This document shows positions 6,225-14,483 of a stretch of 14,483 nt of DNA, one piece after another. Positions within the stretch are counted from its first letter, which is position 1; each line of letters opens with the position of its first letter. A program made the translations under genes and the position numbers. The notes under the pieces are model-generated. The model had not been told where the DNA came from and made no database searches. It saw only the letters and a list, made by a program, of their open reading frames with translations. This stretch comes from Pseudomonadota bacterium (lineage in GTDB: Bacteria; Pseudomonadota; Alphaproteobacteria; Rhizobiales; Devosiaceae): contig JAEYYP010000338.1 of the NCBI GenBank assembly GCA_023428425.1, positions 1-14,483 of the forward strand. Reading direction: 5' to 3'.

Positions 6225-6920
6225 TTGGGCGAGGCCCCTGCCCCCATCGATCGCAATTCCGGCCATCGCGAACGCGCGCGCCAGCGCTTCCTGCGCATCG
6301 GCGAAGAGGCACTGGACGACTATGAACTGCTCGAGCTGATCCTGTTCCTCGCCATCCCGCGGGTCGATACCAAGGGCCTGGCCAAGGAGTTGCTGGCGCG
6401 CTTCGGCACTTACTCCAACGTCCTCAGCGCCTCGCCCGAGCGACTGGCGGAGGTGAAGGGCATCAGCGAGGCGGCGGCAACCAACCTCAAGATCATCCAG
6501 GCGGCAGCGCAACGCTTCGCCCGCGACCGGGTACCGCGTGACATGCCGATTCTCGGTTCGTGGCAGGCGCTGATCGACTACGTGCGCACCCAGATGGCGT
6601 TCAACGACATCGAGCAGTTCCGCATCCTGTTCCTCGACAAGAAGAACCGGCTGATCGCCGACGAGGTGCAGCAGGCCGGCACCGTGGACCACACCCCGGT
6701 CTACCCGCGCGAAGTGATCAAGCGCACGCTGGAGCTATCGGCGACGGCGCTGATCCTGGTGCACAACCACCCCTCGGGGGACCCGGCGCCATCATCCGCC
6801 GACGTGCAGATGACGAGGCAGATCAATGACATCGCCCGTCCGCTCGGCATCACCGTGCACGACCACATCATCGTCGGGCGGACGGGCCACGCGAGCCTCA
6901 AGGGGCTTAAGCTGATTTGA
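6225..6920 (+). CDS. radC: RadC family protein (JAB/MPN domain)
   Basis: A 231-residue UPF0758/RadC protein. Residues 54-98 contain a helix-hairpin-helix-like region (LLARFGTYSNVLSASPERLA, then EVKGISEAAATNL). The JAB/MPN metalloprotease-like domain carries the JAMM signature His170, His172 and Asp183 within HNHPSGDPAPSSAD (170-183). RadC was once called a DNA repair protein, but that role was withdrawn for E. coli and the true function is unsettled. The start is uncertain: TTG 6225 is the first ATG, GTG or TTG in this frame, yet the frame is open back through the map stop and codes an acidic stretch (GDDSEIGDSQPRNG) just before it. The gene lies 55 bp after map on the same strand, and its end faces the acetyltransferase gene across an inverted repeat. 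Confidence 0.9.
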   Translation: MGEAPAPIDRNSGHRERARQRFLRIGEEALDDYELLELILFLAIPRVDTKGLAKELLARFGTYSNVLSASPERLAEVKGISEAAATNLKIIQAAAQRFARDRVPRDMPILGSWQALIDYVRTQMAFNDIEQFRILFLDKKNRLIADEVQQAGTVDHTPVYPREVIKRTLELSATALILVHNHPSGDPAPSSADVQMTRQINDIARPLGITVHDHIIVGRTGHASLKGLKLI

Positions 6921-6929
6921 GGGTGCTGC

Positions 6930-6942
6930 GGCGCTTCGCGCC
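6930..6942 (+). terminator. Short GC hairpin after radC
   Basis: GGCGC-TTC-GCGCC, a 5-bp stem with a 3-base loop ten bases beyond the radC stop codon. There is no T-tract; with the adjoining inverted-repeat element it may help end transcription. Confidence 0.3.
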
Positions 6943-6943
6943 G

Positions 6944-7087
6944 ACCCCTCATCCGCCCTTCGGGCACCTTCTCCCACAAGGGGAGAAGGCGAACACTCGG
7001 CCCCTTCCCCCGAAAAAGAAACACCATGCCCGCGCAACATCGCCTTCTCCCCCTGTGGGAGAAGGTGGCGGCAGCCGGATGAGGGGT
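6944..7087. repeat. RIME-like intergenic element: two inverted 48-bp palindromic units
   Basis: A left unit (6944-6992) and a right unit (7040-7087) are inverted copies separated by 47 bp. The outer 12 bases (ACCCCTCATCCG) are identical, and the inner 27 bases match at 26. The middle 9-10 bases differ but are each palindromic or GC-rich. Within each unit CCTTCTCCC and its complement form a hairpin (6967-6989 and 7043-7065). This architecture resembles the RIME-type repeats reported in rhizobia; the family assignment is from memory of that consensus. It fills the convergent gap between radC and the acetyltransferase gene and ends four bases from the latter's stop codon, so it could act as a two-way terminator. 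Confidence 0.8.
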
Positions 7088-7091
7088 GGCT

Positions 7092-8312
7092 TCAGGTAGC
7101 GGAAGTCTCGCTGTTGATCGCCTTGGCTGCACCCTGCAGCCTCGACCGCACCGCCTTGGCCCAGCCCTTGAGCCGCGCGTTGCCCTTGATGCGCTGGCGG
7201 AGCACCTGCCACATCCGGTGGCCGTCGCCTGCGATGGAGCCGAGCGTCGTCAGCGGCACGTAGTGGTGGCGGACGGGGATCTGCACGTTGCACCAGTGGC
7301 GCTTCTCGTCAGTGAATCCGGCGCCCATGTCGAAGGCGCGACAGCCGGCATCGAAGACGCTCTGCATCACCCGCAACAAACACTGCTTGCCGGGGGAGCC
7401 GGTCTGGATGGTGGCGTCGTCGCTCATCGACGAGATGAGGCAGAACAGCCGCGTGCCGTGAGCCACATTGTAGCGCACGGCGACGATGCGCCCGTTGAGC
7501 CGGAGGACGTGCAGGCGCACGGCGATCCCGGAGCCCTCCGCGACGCTCGAATAGTAGAAAGCACGGATGCCCTCGCAGGTGAAGGGATCGGGCACGCCCA
7601 TCACCGCGAAGCGCGCGGCGCGCTGCTGGAACATGACATCGAGGATACCGACGGCTTCCATGCCGTTGCGCACTTCTTCGAAGCTCACCGTCCCGAGCGC
7701 GGCGAGCCGGTCGCCCTGCTGCCGATCGTGCTTGCGACGCGACTTCGAACGCTGCGTCCGGTCGGCCTGGTCCCAACTGGCGAACTGGGCGCGATAGAGG
7801 GTTTCGGCGGCGACCGAGCTGCCTAGTTCGGCGAAAAGGTCTACGCCATCGACGATCAGTTGCGGCACGGACTTAAGGTAGATGAGGTCGGCACCCGACA
7901 GCGCTTCTAGCATGGCCGACCACAGCGCCGCGCGCTCGACCGAGCCCAGCCGAGCCAGCCGCCCGATATCGACCAGCGGTGCGTTGCAGCCGACATGCGG
8001 GCCCGGAAACCAGCTCAGCAGCGTGACGCCGCGGGCCTTGCGTCGCCACAGCGGCAACAGCGCCACCGGCTGCCCTTCCATTTCGGCGACGACGTAGAAC
8101 TGATCCTCCCGCGAGATCCCTTGGGCCGTGACCCAGCCGCGCGTGAAGCCGAGACTCTGGCCGGGGGATTCGAGCTCCCTCGCCTCGAGCCGCTGCCAGA
8201 GCGGAGCGACCTCATCGAGATCGTGCAGGATGTGCACCGCCACGACGGGTACGCCATGCGCCCGCGGCAGGCGCGCCACCGGTGCATCATCGATCATCGC
8301 GGTCATCGACAT
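7092..8312 (-). CDS. CelD/BcsL-like GNAT-fold acetyltransferase
   Basis: A 406-residue cytosolic protein of the CelD/BcsL type, which carries a GNAT acetyltransferase_6 domain. A central segment (SWDQADRTQRSKSRRKHDRQ) and the following FYYSSVAEGSGIAVRLHVL, GRIVAVRYNV and CRAFDMGAGFTDEKRHW stretches are typical. Relatives are often found near exopolysaccharide or cellulose genes and are thought to acylate sugars or small molecules; the substrate here is unknown and no polysaccharide cluster is adjacent. ATG at 8312-8310 is preferred over the TTG at 8318 because GAGGGG lies seven bases before the ATG but only one base before the TTG. It stands downstream of ccdA-strand genes but 116 bp from ccdA, so may have its own promoter. 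Confidence 0.82.
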   Translation of the reverse strand: MSMTAMIDDAPVARLPRAHGVPVVAVHILHDLDEVAPLWQRLEARELESPGQSLGFTRGWVTAQGISREDQFYVVAEMEGQPVALLPLWRRKARGVTLLSWFPGPHVGCNAPLVDIGRLARLGSVERAALWSAMLEALSGADLIYLKSVPQLIVDGVDLFAELGSSVAAETLYRAQFASWDQADRTQRSKSRRKHDRQQGDRLAALGTVSFEEVRNGMEAVGILDVMFQQRAARFAVMGVPDPFTCEGIRAFYYSSVAEGSGIAVRLHVLRLNGRIVAVRYNVAHGTRLFCLISSMSDDATIQTGSPGKQCLLRVMQSVFDAGCRAFDMGAGFTDEKRHWCNVQIPVRHHYVPLTTLGSIAGDGHRMWQVLRQRIKGNARLKGWAKAVRSRLQGAAKAINSETSAT

Positions 8313-8319
8313 CGGCAAA

Positions 8320-8325
8320 CCCCTC
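8320..8325 (-). promoter_or_regulatory. Ribosome binding site choosing ATG over TTG in the CelD-like gene
   Basis: GAGGGG on the minus strand, seven bases before the ATG at 8312. It is too close to the TTG at 8318 to serve that codon. Confidence 0.6.
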
Positions 8326-8428
8326 GCTTCGGGTGCCGACAGTCGCGGGCACCGGTGAACGCGACGTTGAAATTGTCGCGAGAGACGAAGGGTTTGGGCC
8401 GATTGCTGGCGGGACGGTTAAGCGGCGC

Positions 8429-9166
8429 TTACCCGAACTGCTGCAGCACGGGGAAAGTCTCGAGGAACCAGTAGGAGATGCGGGTGAACTGTCCGGTGAG
8501 GAACAGCAACCCGGTGACGACCAGCAGGCCGCCCATCACCTTCTCGACCGTGCCCAGATGCTTCTTGAAGCTCGAAAAGAACGTCAGAAACGGGCCGATT
8601 GCGATACCGGCCAGCAGGAACGGGACGCCGAGACCAAGCGAGTAGAGCCCGAGCAGCGCCGCTCCATCGAGCGCCGTCTGTTGGCTCGAGGCCACCGCGA
8701 GGATCGCAGCCAGTACCGGGCCGATGCAGGGGGTCCAGCCGATGGCGAAGGCCAGGCCGAGCAGAAACCCACCGAGCGGTCCGGACGCAACGCCGGGCCC
8801 GTTGTGCCGCACCTGCATGTCGAGGAAGCGGATGCGGAACACGCCGAGGAAGTGCAGGCCCATGGCGATGATGACGATGCCGGCCAGCGGCATCAGGTAA
8901 GGCAGGGCCTGCCGAAACGACTGGCCCAGCGCCGTCGCCGTGGCACCGAACAGCACGAACACGATGGAGAAACCGGCGATGAAGAACAGGGACGTGAACA
9001 CCGACTTGCGCCACACGACGCCCGCCGTGGTGCCATCGGCTCGCAACTGGTCGAAGCTCGCCCCGCTCATGTAGGTGAGATAGGGCGGCACCAGCGGAAA
9101 AACGCACGGGCTGAGGAAACTCAGCACGCCGGCGCCGAACACGAGCGGGAACGAAAAGCCTTCCAT
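8429..9166 (-). CDS. ccdA: Cytochrome c biogenesis / thiol-disulfide transporter CcdA
   Basis: A 245-residue inner-membrane protein of the CcdA/DsbD-beta family, with about six hydrophobic helices. It passes electrons from cytoplasmic thioredoxin to periplasmic thiol-redox proteins, mainly for haem attachment to c-type cytochromes. The two redox cysteines are present in the expected settings: Cys21 in FLSPCVFPLVPPYL and Cys147 in IGWTPCIGPVL. The LGGFLLGLAFAIG run (131-143) precedes the second motif, as in the family. The length is normal for CcdA. The ATG at 9166 has only a weak GAG-type site. It lies 72 bp after the LpxH-like gene on the same strand. No other cytochrome maturation gene is in the window. 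Confidence 0.92.
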   Translation of the reverse strand: MEGFSFPLVFGAGVLSFLSPCVFPLVPPYLTYMSGASFDQLRADGTTAGVVWRKSVFTSLFFIAGFSIVFVLFGATATALGQSFRQALPYLMPLAGIVIIAMGLHFLGVFRIRFLDMQVRHNGPGVASGPLGGFLLGLAFAIGWTPCIGPVLAAILAVASSQQTALDGAALLGLYSLGLGVPFLLAGIAIGPFLTFFSSFKKHLGTVEKVMGGLLVVTGLLFLTGQFTRISYWFLETFPVLQQFG

Positions 9167-9238
9167 GCGCCGCTCTGTAGCCGGTTTCGCCCGAGGGGGG
9201 AATGCGGCGCGATGGTCAACGCCGCGTGAACTGGCGCG

Positions 9239-10048
9239 CTATTGTCCGACGGCCGCCCGGCGCAGGCGCAGCCGCCTCGGCTTGCGGGGCAGCGGCGTTT
9301 CAGTCCAGCGGATCAGCTCGAGCACCCCGTCGTGAGTCTCGGCGATGGCTGTGCAGCTTTCCACCCAGTCGCCGGTGTTGACGTAGTGGATACCCATGCG
9401 GTCGTGCATGTCGGCGTAGTGGATATGCCCGCAGATGACTCCGTCGACGCCGGTGTCGCGGGCAGCCAGCGTCAGCGCCTCCTCGAAGCGGCCGATGACC
9501 GAGACGGCGTTCTTCACCTTGTGCTTGGCCCAGGCCGACAGCGACCAGTAGGTGAGTCCAAGGCGACGGCGGACCCAGTTGATGATGACGTTGACGCGAA
9601 GCGCGAAGCGATAGGCCCAGTCACCCACATGTGCCAGCCACTTGGCGTGCGCCACGACAACATCGAACTGGTCGCCGTGGATGACGAGGTAGGTCTTGCC
9701 CTGCGCCGTGGTATGCACGGTGCGATCGACGAACTCGATCTCGCCGGCATAGGTGCCGAGGTACTCGCGCAGGAATTCGTCGTGATTGCCCGGGAGCACG
9801 ACGATCCGCGTGCCCGCCAGCGCCTTCTCGAGGAAAAGCTCGACTAGCTGGTGGTACTCGGCCGGCCAGTGCCAGGTCTTGGCGAGGCGCCAGCCATCGA
9901 CGATGTCGCCGACGAGGTAGATGGTCTCCGCATCGTGCCAGCGCAGGAAATCGATGAGCTGTACGATGCGGGTGGGGCGCATGCCCAGGTGCACGTCGGA
10001 GATGAAGAGCGCGCGGACCCGCCGCACTTCCCTGCCCTCTTCGATCAT
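9239..10048 (-). CDS. LpxH-like UDP-2,3-diacylglucosamine diphosphatase family metallophosphoesterase
   Basis: A 269-residue calcineurin-like phosphoesterase of the LpxH-related group (COG2908-type). All metal-binding motifs are present: Asp18 and His20 (SDVH), Asp48 (VGDIVDGW), Asn88/His89/Asp90 (PGNHD), His124 (IHGD) and His208/His210 (CGHIH). LpxH cleaves UDP-2,3-diacylglucosamine to lipid X in lipid A synthesis, at the inner-membrane surface. Family members in alphaproteobacteria may differ in substrate because these bacteria often use the unrelated LpxI for that step. The basic tail (PRKPRRLRLRR) could aid membrane association. The ATG at 10048 follows AAGGA by about seven bases. ccdA is 72 bp downstream; a 140-bp gap separates it from the GH3 gene upstream. 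Confidence 0.85.
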   Translation of the reverse strand: MIEEGREVRRVRALFISDVHLGMRPTRIVQLIDFLRWHDAETIYLVGDIVDGWRLAKTWHWPAEYHQLVELFLEKALAGTRIVVLPGNHDEFLREYLGTYAGEIEFVDRTVHTTAQGKTYLVIHGDQFDVVVAHAKWLAHVGDWAYRFALRVNVIINWVRRRLGLTYWSLSAWAKHKVKNAVSVIGRFEEALTLAARDTGVDGVICGHIHYADMHDRMGIHYVNTGDWVESCTAIAETHDGVLELIRWTETPLPRKPRRLRLRRAAVGQ

Positions 10049-10101
10049 GCCGCAATCCTTATCCAGCCCACCCGGGCCGCTACTTTAGCCTATAGCGGGC
10101 C

Positions 10102-10120
10102 GGCGGCGAAACCCGCCACC
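10102..10120 (-). terminator. GC hairpin between GH3 and LpxH-like genes
   Basis: GGCGGCG (10102-10108) pairs with CGCCACC (10114-10120) as seven base pairs, including one G-T pair, around a 5-base loop. It lies about 70 bases beyond the GH3 stop codon and lacks a T-tract, so it is only a possible terminator or leader structure. Confidence 0.3.
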
Positions 10121-10188
10121 GCCCGCGGTTGGGGATAACGGCTCCGGCGGAGAAGTGAAACAACCAATCGCGCGGGCGCGGATGACGG

Positions 10189-11268
10189 TCAGTCGCCGAT
10201 ACGGGACTTCAGGGCCACTATGCGACCGTAGCTTTCTTCGATGCGGGCGCGAAACGCCGGATCAGCCTCGGCCTCGGCCACGAGGATGGCGCGAATCTCG
10301 TCGGGCAGCGAAGCGCGCGGCTTGGCGGTGTTCGAGAACAGCAGCACGTCGACACCGGCCTTCACCGCGCGAACAACTGTCTCCTCGAGATCGTAGTGCT
10401 TACGGATGGCGCCCATCTCCAGGTCATCGGTGATGACGACGCCCTTGAAGCCGAGGTCGCCGCGCAGCACGCCATCGATCCACTCCGGCGATAGGCTGGC
10501 CGGCAGCTCGGAAAAGTCGCGGTTGATCAGATGACCGACCATGACCATGTCGGAGTAACCGCTCTCGATGAGCTGGCGATAGGGTCCGAGTTCCTCGTCG
10601 GACCAGGTGCGGGTGATGTCGGTGTAGCCCTCGTGACTGTCGGCGGTGGATGAACCGTGCCCCGGAAAGTGCTTGATCGAGGTGAGGAGGCCGAACTGGT
10701 GGTGCGCCGCGATCACCTGCTCGGCGTAGACGGTGACGGTGTTGGCACCCTTGCCGAAGGCCCGGCCGTTCTTGCCGATCACCTTGTTCTCGGGGTTGCG
10801 ATCGAGATCGACGACCGGCGCGAAATTGACCGAGAAGCCCCACTCCGCGATGCCCTCGGCCTGCTTGTTGTAGAGCGGGCGCACCTTGGTAACCGGCGTG
10901 GTCCGGGCGACTTCGGCAGCGCCGGGGATTTCGGTGAAGCCCACCGCCTTGCTCAGCCGCTCCACGAGCCCGCCTTCCTGGTCGAGCGTGATGAACGGCG
11001 GCAACCCGCCAGGCGCGGCCGCGAGGAAGGCCCGGTTCATCTCCAGGACGGCCGCGCGGCTCTTCACGTTGACCTTGAGGTACATGACGCCGCCGATGCC
11101 CGAGCTGGCGATCTCGGATGTGAGCTTCTGCACCGAGGCGTCGGACACGTCATCGCCGCCGAAGCCGATGACGATCATCTGGCCGGCCATCTCCTCCAGG
11201 GTTTGAGCGGACGCCGGTACGGCAGTGAGGGTCAGGGCCATGGCGAGAAGGGTCTTGGCAAAACGCAT
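10189..11268 (-). CDS. Exported GH3 family beta-N-acetylhexosaminidase-like hydrolase
   Basis: A 359-residue glycoside hydrolase family 3 N-terminal-domain protein. Residues 1-21 are a Sec-type signal peptide (MRFAKTLLAMALTLTAVPAS), with likely cleavage after Ala21 in ASA-Q. The NagZ signature KHFPGHG (199-205) is followed by Asp210-Ser-His212, the acid/base His-Asp dyad of NagZ. The likely nucleophile Asp281 sits in ITDDLEMGA. LDQEGGLVERL (95-105) is the substrate-site motif. NagZ removes GlcNAc from muropeptides in the cytosol; the signal peptide here suggests a periplasmic counterpart acting on peptidoglycan fragments or chitin-like sugars. ATG 11268 is chosen because it gives a perfect signal peptide; the open frame to 11514 overlaps the ATP-grasp gene. 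It follows that gene by 61 bp. Confidence 0.88.
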   Translation of the reverse strand: MRFAKTLLAMALTLTAVPASAQTLEEMAGQMIVIGFGGDDVSDASVQKLTSEIASSGIGGVMYLKVNVKSRAAVLEMNRAFLAAAPGGLPPFITLDQEGGLVERLSKAVGFTEIPGAAEVARTTPVTKVRPLYNKQAEGIAEWGFSVNFAPVVDLDRNPENKVIGKNGRAFGKGANTVTVYAEQVIAAHHQFGLLTSIKHFPGHGSSTADSHEGYTDITRTWSDEELGPYRQLIESGYSDMVMVGHLINRDFSELPASLSPEWIDGVLRGDLGFKGVVITDDLEMGAIRKHYDLEETVVRAVKAGVDVLLFSNTAKPRASLPDEIRAILVAEAEADPAFRARIEESYGRIVALKSRIGD

Positions 11269-11329
11269 GCGGGCTCTCGGGGGGAATCGGATGCGCGGAA
11301 TGATGGGGAAGAAGTGGGGCGGAATGGAG

Positions 11330-12189
11330 TCACCATTGCCTCGCTGGTTGGCCCGATGGAAACAGGTCGCCGAAGGTTCGATCGTAGCTGGGAGGGTCGA
11401 AAGCGGCAAACCCGCTATTCGCGTAGATCGTGATCTCGCCGAAGCGGGCCCTGCCATCCACCTCATAGAAATCGAGGCGGCAGAACGGCAATCGTTGGCC
11501 GATCTTCTCGGCAATGGCGACCATGCGGTCGAGCTCGACCGGGGGCGGACGCCGCGGCAGCACCGGGCCTGCAGCCACCTTCACCGGTACCTGTGTCCAG
11601 TTCCGGTCGTAGACGGCAAAGCGCGGTTCGCGCAGTCGCCCTTCGGTCAGGCTGAAATATGCAACCTTGCCACCGAAGGTGTAGAGCTTGAAGTCAGTGG
11701 GTGGCCCATCGGTGCCCAGAAATGGCTCGACCAGCACGCGTGGCCGGATTTGGCCATAAGCCCACTCGCCCATTCCGACGCCATAGTGCCTCGCCAGCAT
11801 GGCGTCCAGTTCGGGCTCGATCCGATCCCAATCCCGATCCTGCTCGGTGCGGATGAAGAAATTGCCGCCGCTCCAGTGGCTTGGCTTGACGACGTAGGGC
11901 AGCGTCCAGTCGCGCGCCTCACGTTGCGGCAGGCGATCACCGGTATAGAGGCTGGGCGTCACGAGGTCGGCGCCGAAGTGATCGGCGACGAACCGCTTGG
12001 ACTCGATCTTGTCGATGAAGACGGGCAGCAGCGGTGAGCGCCAGGTGAGCTTGGCCACCTGCATCTTTTCGGTGAAGGTCCGGGGGAACAGCAGGTTCGG
12101 GTAGCGCCCGAACCTGCGCCGGTACATCCGCATCACGCGCAGCCCATCGGCGATGCGTCTAAAGGGCGAACCCCCATGGGCAACTGGCA

Positions 12190-12190
<1 letters not shown>
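11330..12190 (-). CDS. TupA-like ATP-grasp protein
   Basis: A 286-residue protein of the TupA-like ATP-grasp family. Residues 21-70 carry the family's N-terminal pattern (NLLFPRTFTEKMQVAKL). ATP-binding segments are YVVKPSHWSGGN (99-110) and VLVEPFLG (152-159). PTDFKLYTFGGKV (164-176) and CRLDFYEVDG (237-246) with GEITIYANSGF (251-261) supply the expected Asp, Glu and Asn metal-site residues. TupA in Bacillus takes part in teichuronopeptide synthesis, and relatives occur in polysaccharide loci; the substrate here is unknown, most likely a cell-surface component. ATG 12190 is chosen over GTG 12193 because it overlaps the acs stop by one base (TGATG), a typical translational-coupling arrangement. 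The GH3 gene lies 61 bp downstream. Confidence 0.85.
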
Positions 12191-14133
<1,943 letters not shown>

Positions 14134-14177
14134 TCGATATCCTCCCACCGCCTCGCCCGGACGGCTCTTGCTCGAAT

Positions 14178-14205
14178 TTCTAGCCAACCGGCCCCGCCCC
14201 GGCAA
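14178..14205 (-). promoter_or_regulatory. Weak sigma-70-like promoter candidate for acs
   Basis: On the minus strand TTGCCG (14205-14200) is followed after 16 bases by CTAGAA (14183-14178), ending 44 bases before the acs start. Both boxes are partial matches in GC-rich sequence, so this is a positional guess. Confidence 0.25.
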
Positions 14206-14240
14206 GCAGTCCACTTGTCGCCCTTAGCTCAATGGAAACC

Positions 14241-14272
14241 TTGGCGATAAACGCTTTGGCGGCGGTTTGGCG
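14241..14272. promoter_or_regulatory. Three direct TTGGCG repeats between acs and the divergent gene
   Basis: TTGGCG occurs at 14241-14246, 14256-14261 and 14267-14272. The last two are extended to TTTGGCG and spaced by 11 bp, about one helical turn. They lie upstream of the candidate acs promoter and 37-68 bases before the start of the plus-strand gene, the usual place for an activator or operator cluster. The binding protein is unknown. Confidence 0.3.
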
Positions 14273-14308
14273 CGATACTCACCGTTCTTGGGAACACGGG
14301 AGGCAGGC

Positions 14309-14483
14309 ATGCCCGAACTCGGCTATCGCGCGGCAACGTCCGCGGACCTCGACACCATCCACCGCGAACTGATGGCGGTGATCGACGAGTCGCCGCACTA
14401 CAACGCGCTGTTCAAGGAGCACGAGAAAGACCGCCTGACCAAGGGATTCCTCCGTGCCCTGCAACGGGTGGACCCCTTCCACG
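14309..14483 (+). CDS. Probable GNAT N-acetyltransferase (N-terminal part, runs off right edge)
   Basis: The first 58 codons of a plus-strand gene. ATG 14309 is preceded by GGGAGG about five bases upstream, a strong ribosome binding site. The opening MPELGYRAATSADLDTIHRE resembles the beta1-alpha1 start of GNAT acetyltransferases ('YR.AT.ADLD'), followed by ALFKEHEKDRLTKGFLRALQ. The acetyl-CoA-binding motif A would lie beyond the window, so the family is only inferred. It is divergent from acs; some bacteria keep the Acs-inactivating acetyltransferase beside acs, but nothing here proves that link. Confidence 0.6.
   Translation, partial: MPELGYRAATSADLDTIHRELMAVIDESPHYNALFKEHEKDRLTKGFLRALQRVDPFH

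Noticed and set aside
5216..6298. A 360-codon minus-strand open frame over map
   Set aside because: It mirrors map, which has all metal ligands; the product is a low-complexity Arg/Ala/Val shadow.
14224..14236. A TTAGCTCAATGG stretch resembling a tRNA D-arm
   Set aside because: No matching acceptor, anticodon or T arm follows within tRNA distance.

Overview
The window is GC-rich, densely packed chromosomal DNA from an alphaproteobacterium. It is most likely a member of the Hyphomicrobiales, possibly Devosia-like. That placement is inferred from the gene families (DUF3618, Holin-X and nutrient-deprivation-protein cluster; CelD/BcsL-type acetyltransferase; TupA-like ATP-grasp; CinA-like protein next to gpt), from a RIME-like inverted repeat of the type described in rhizobia, and from an EcfG-type promoter match. 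No integrase, transposase, phage structural gene, CRISPR array or rRNA was found. No gene-free stretch exceeds 300 bases; the longest gaps are about 160-185 bp.

Layout. At the left edge is the N-terminal part of an ASCH-domain gene (minus). Next is a tightly coupled three-gene minus-strand stress module (2362 down to 380): a nutrient-deprivation-induced-like protein, a Holin-X family membrane protein and a DUF3618 protein. It is preceded by a sequence resembling a general-stress-response (EcfG) promoter. A tRNA-Leu(UAA) gene follows (2490-2575, minus). Then come a solitary DnaB-like RecA-fold ATPase, and a minus-strand run of a CinA-like protein, a xanthine phosphoribosyltransferase (TTG start) and a small three-helix membrane protein.

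The centre has two plus-strand genes, methionine aminopeptidase (map) and radC. They converge on a CelD/BcsL-like acetyltransferase, and a 144-bp inverted pair of 48-bp repeat units fills the gap. The right half is all minus strand: acetyl-CoA synthetase (acs), a TupA-like ATP-grasp protein overlapping acs by one base, an exported GH3 (NagZ-like) hydrolase, an LpxH-like metallophosphoesterase, and CcdA. A GNAT-like gene starts divergently from acs and runs off the right edge.

How the genes fit together. Most of the window is housekeeping: translation (map, tRNA), acetate activation, nucleotide salvage and thiol-redox export. A second theme is the cell envelope: stress module, LpxH-like, GH3, TupA-like and CelD-like. 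The most striking signal is in the DUF3618 protein, which carries two arrays of 11-residue repeats, one with glycine at exact 11-residue spacing six times in a row. This resembles LEA-type stress-protection proteins and sits behind a stress-type promoter match.
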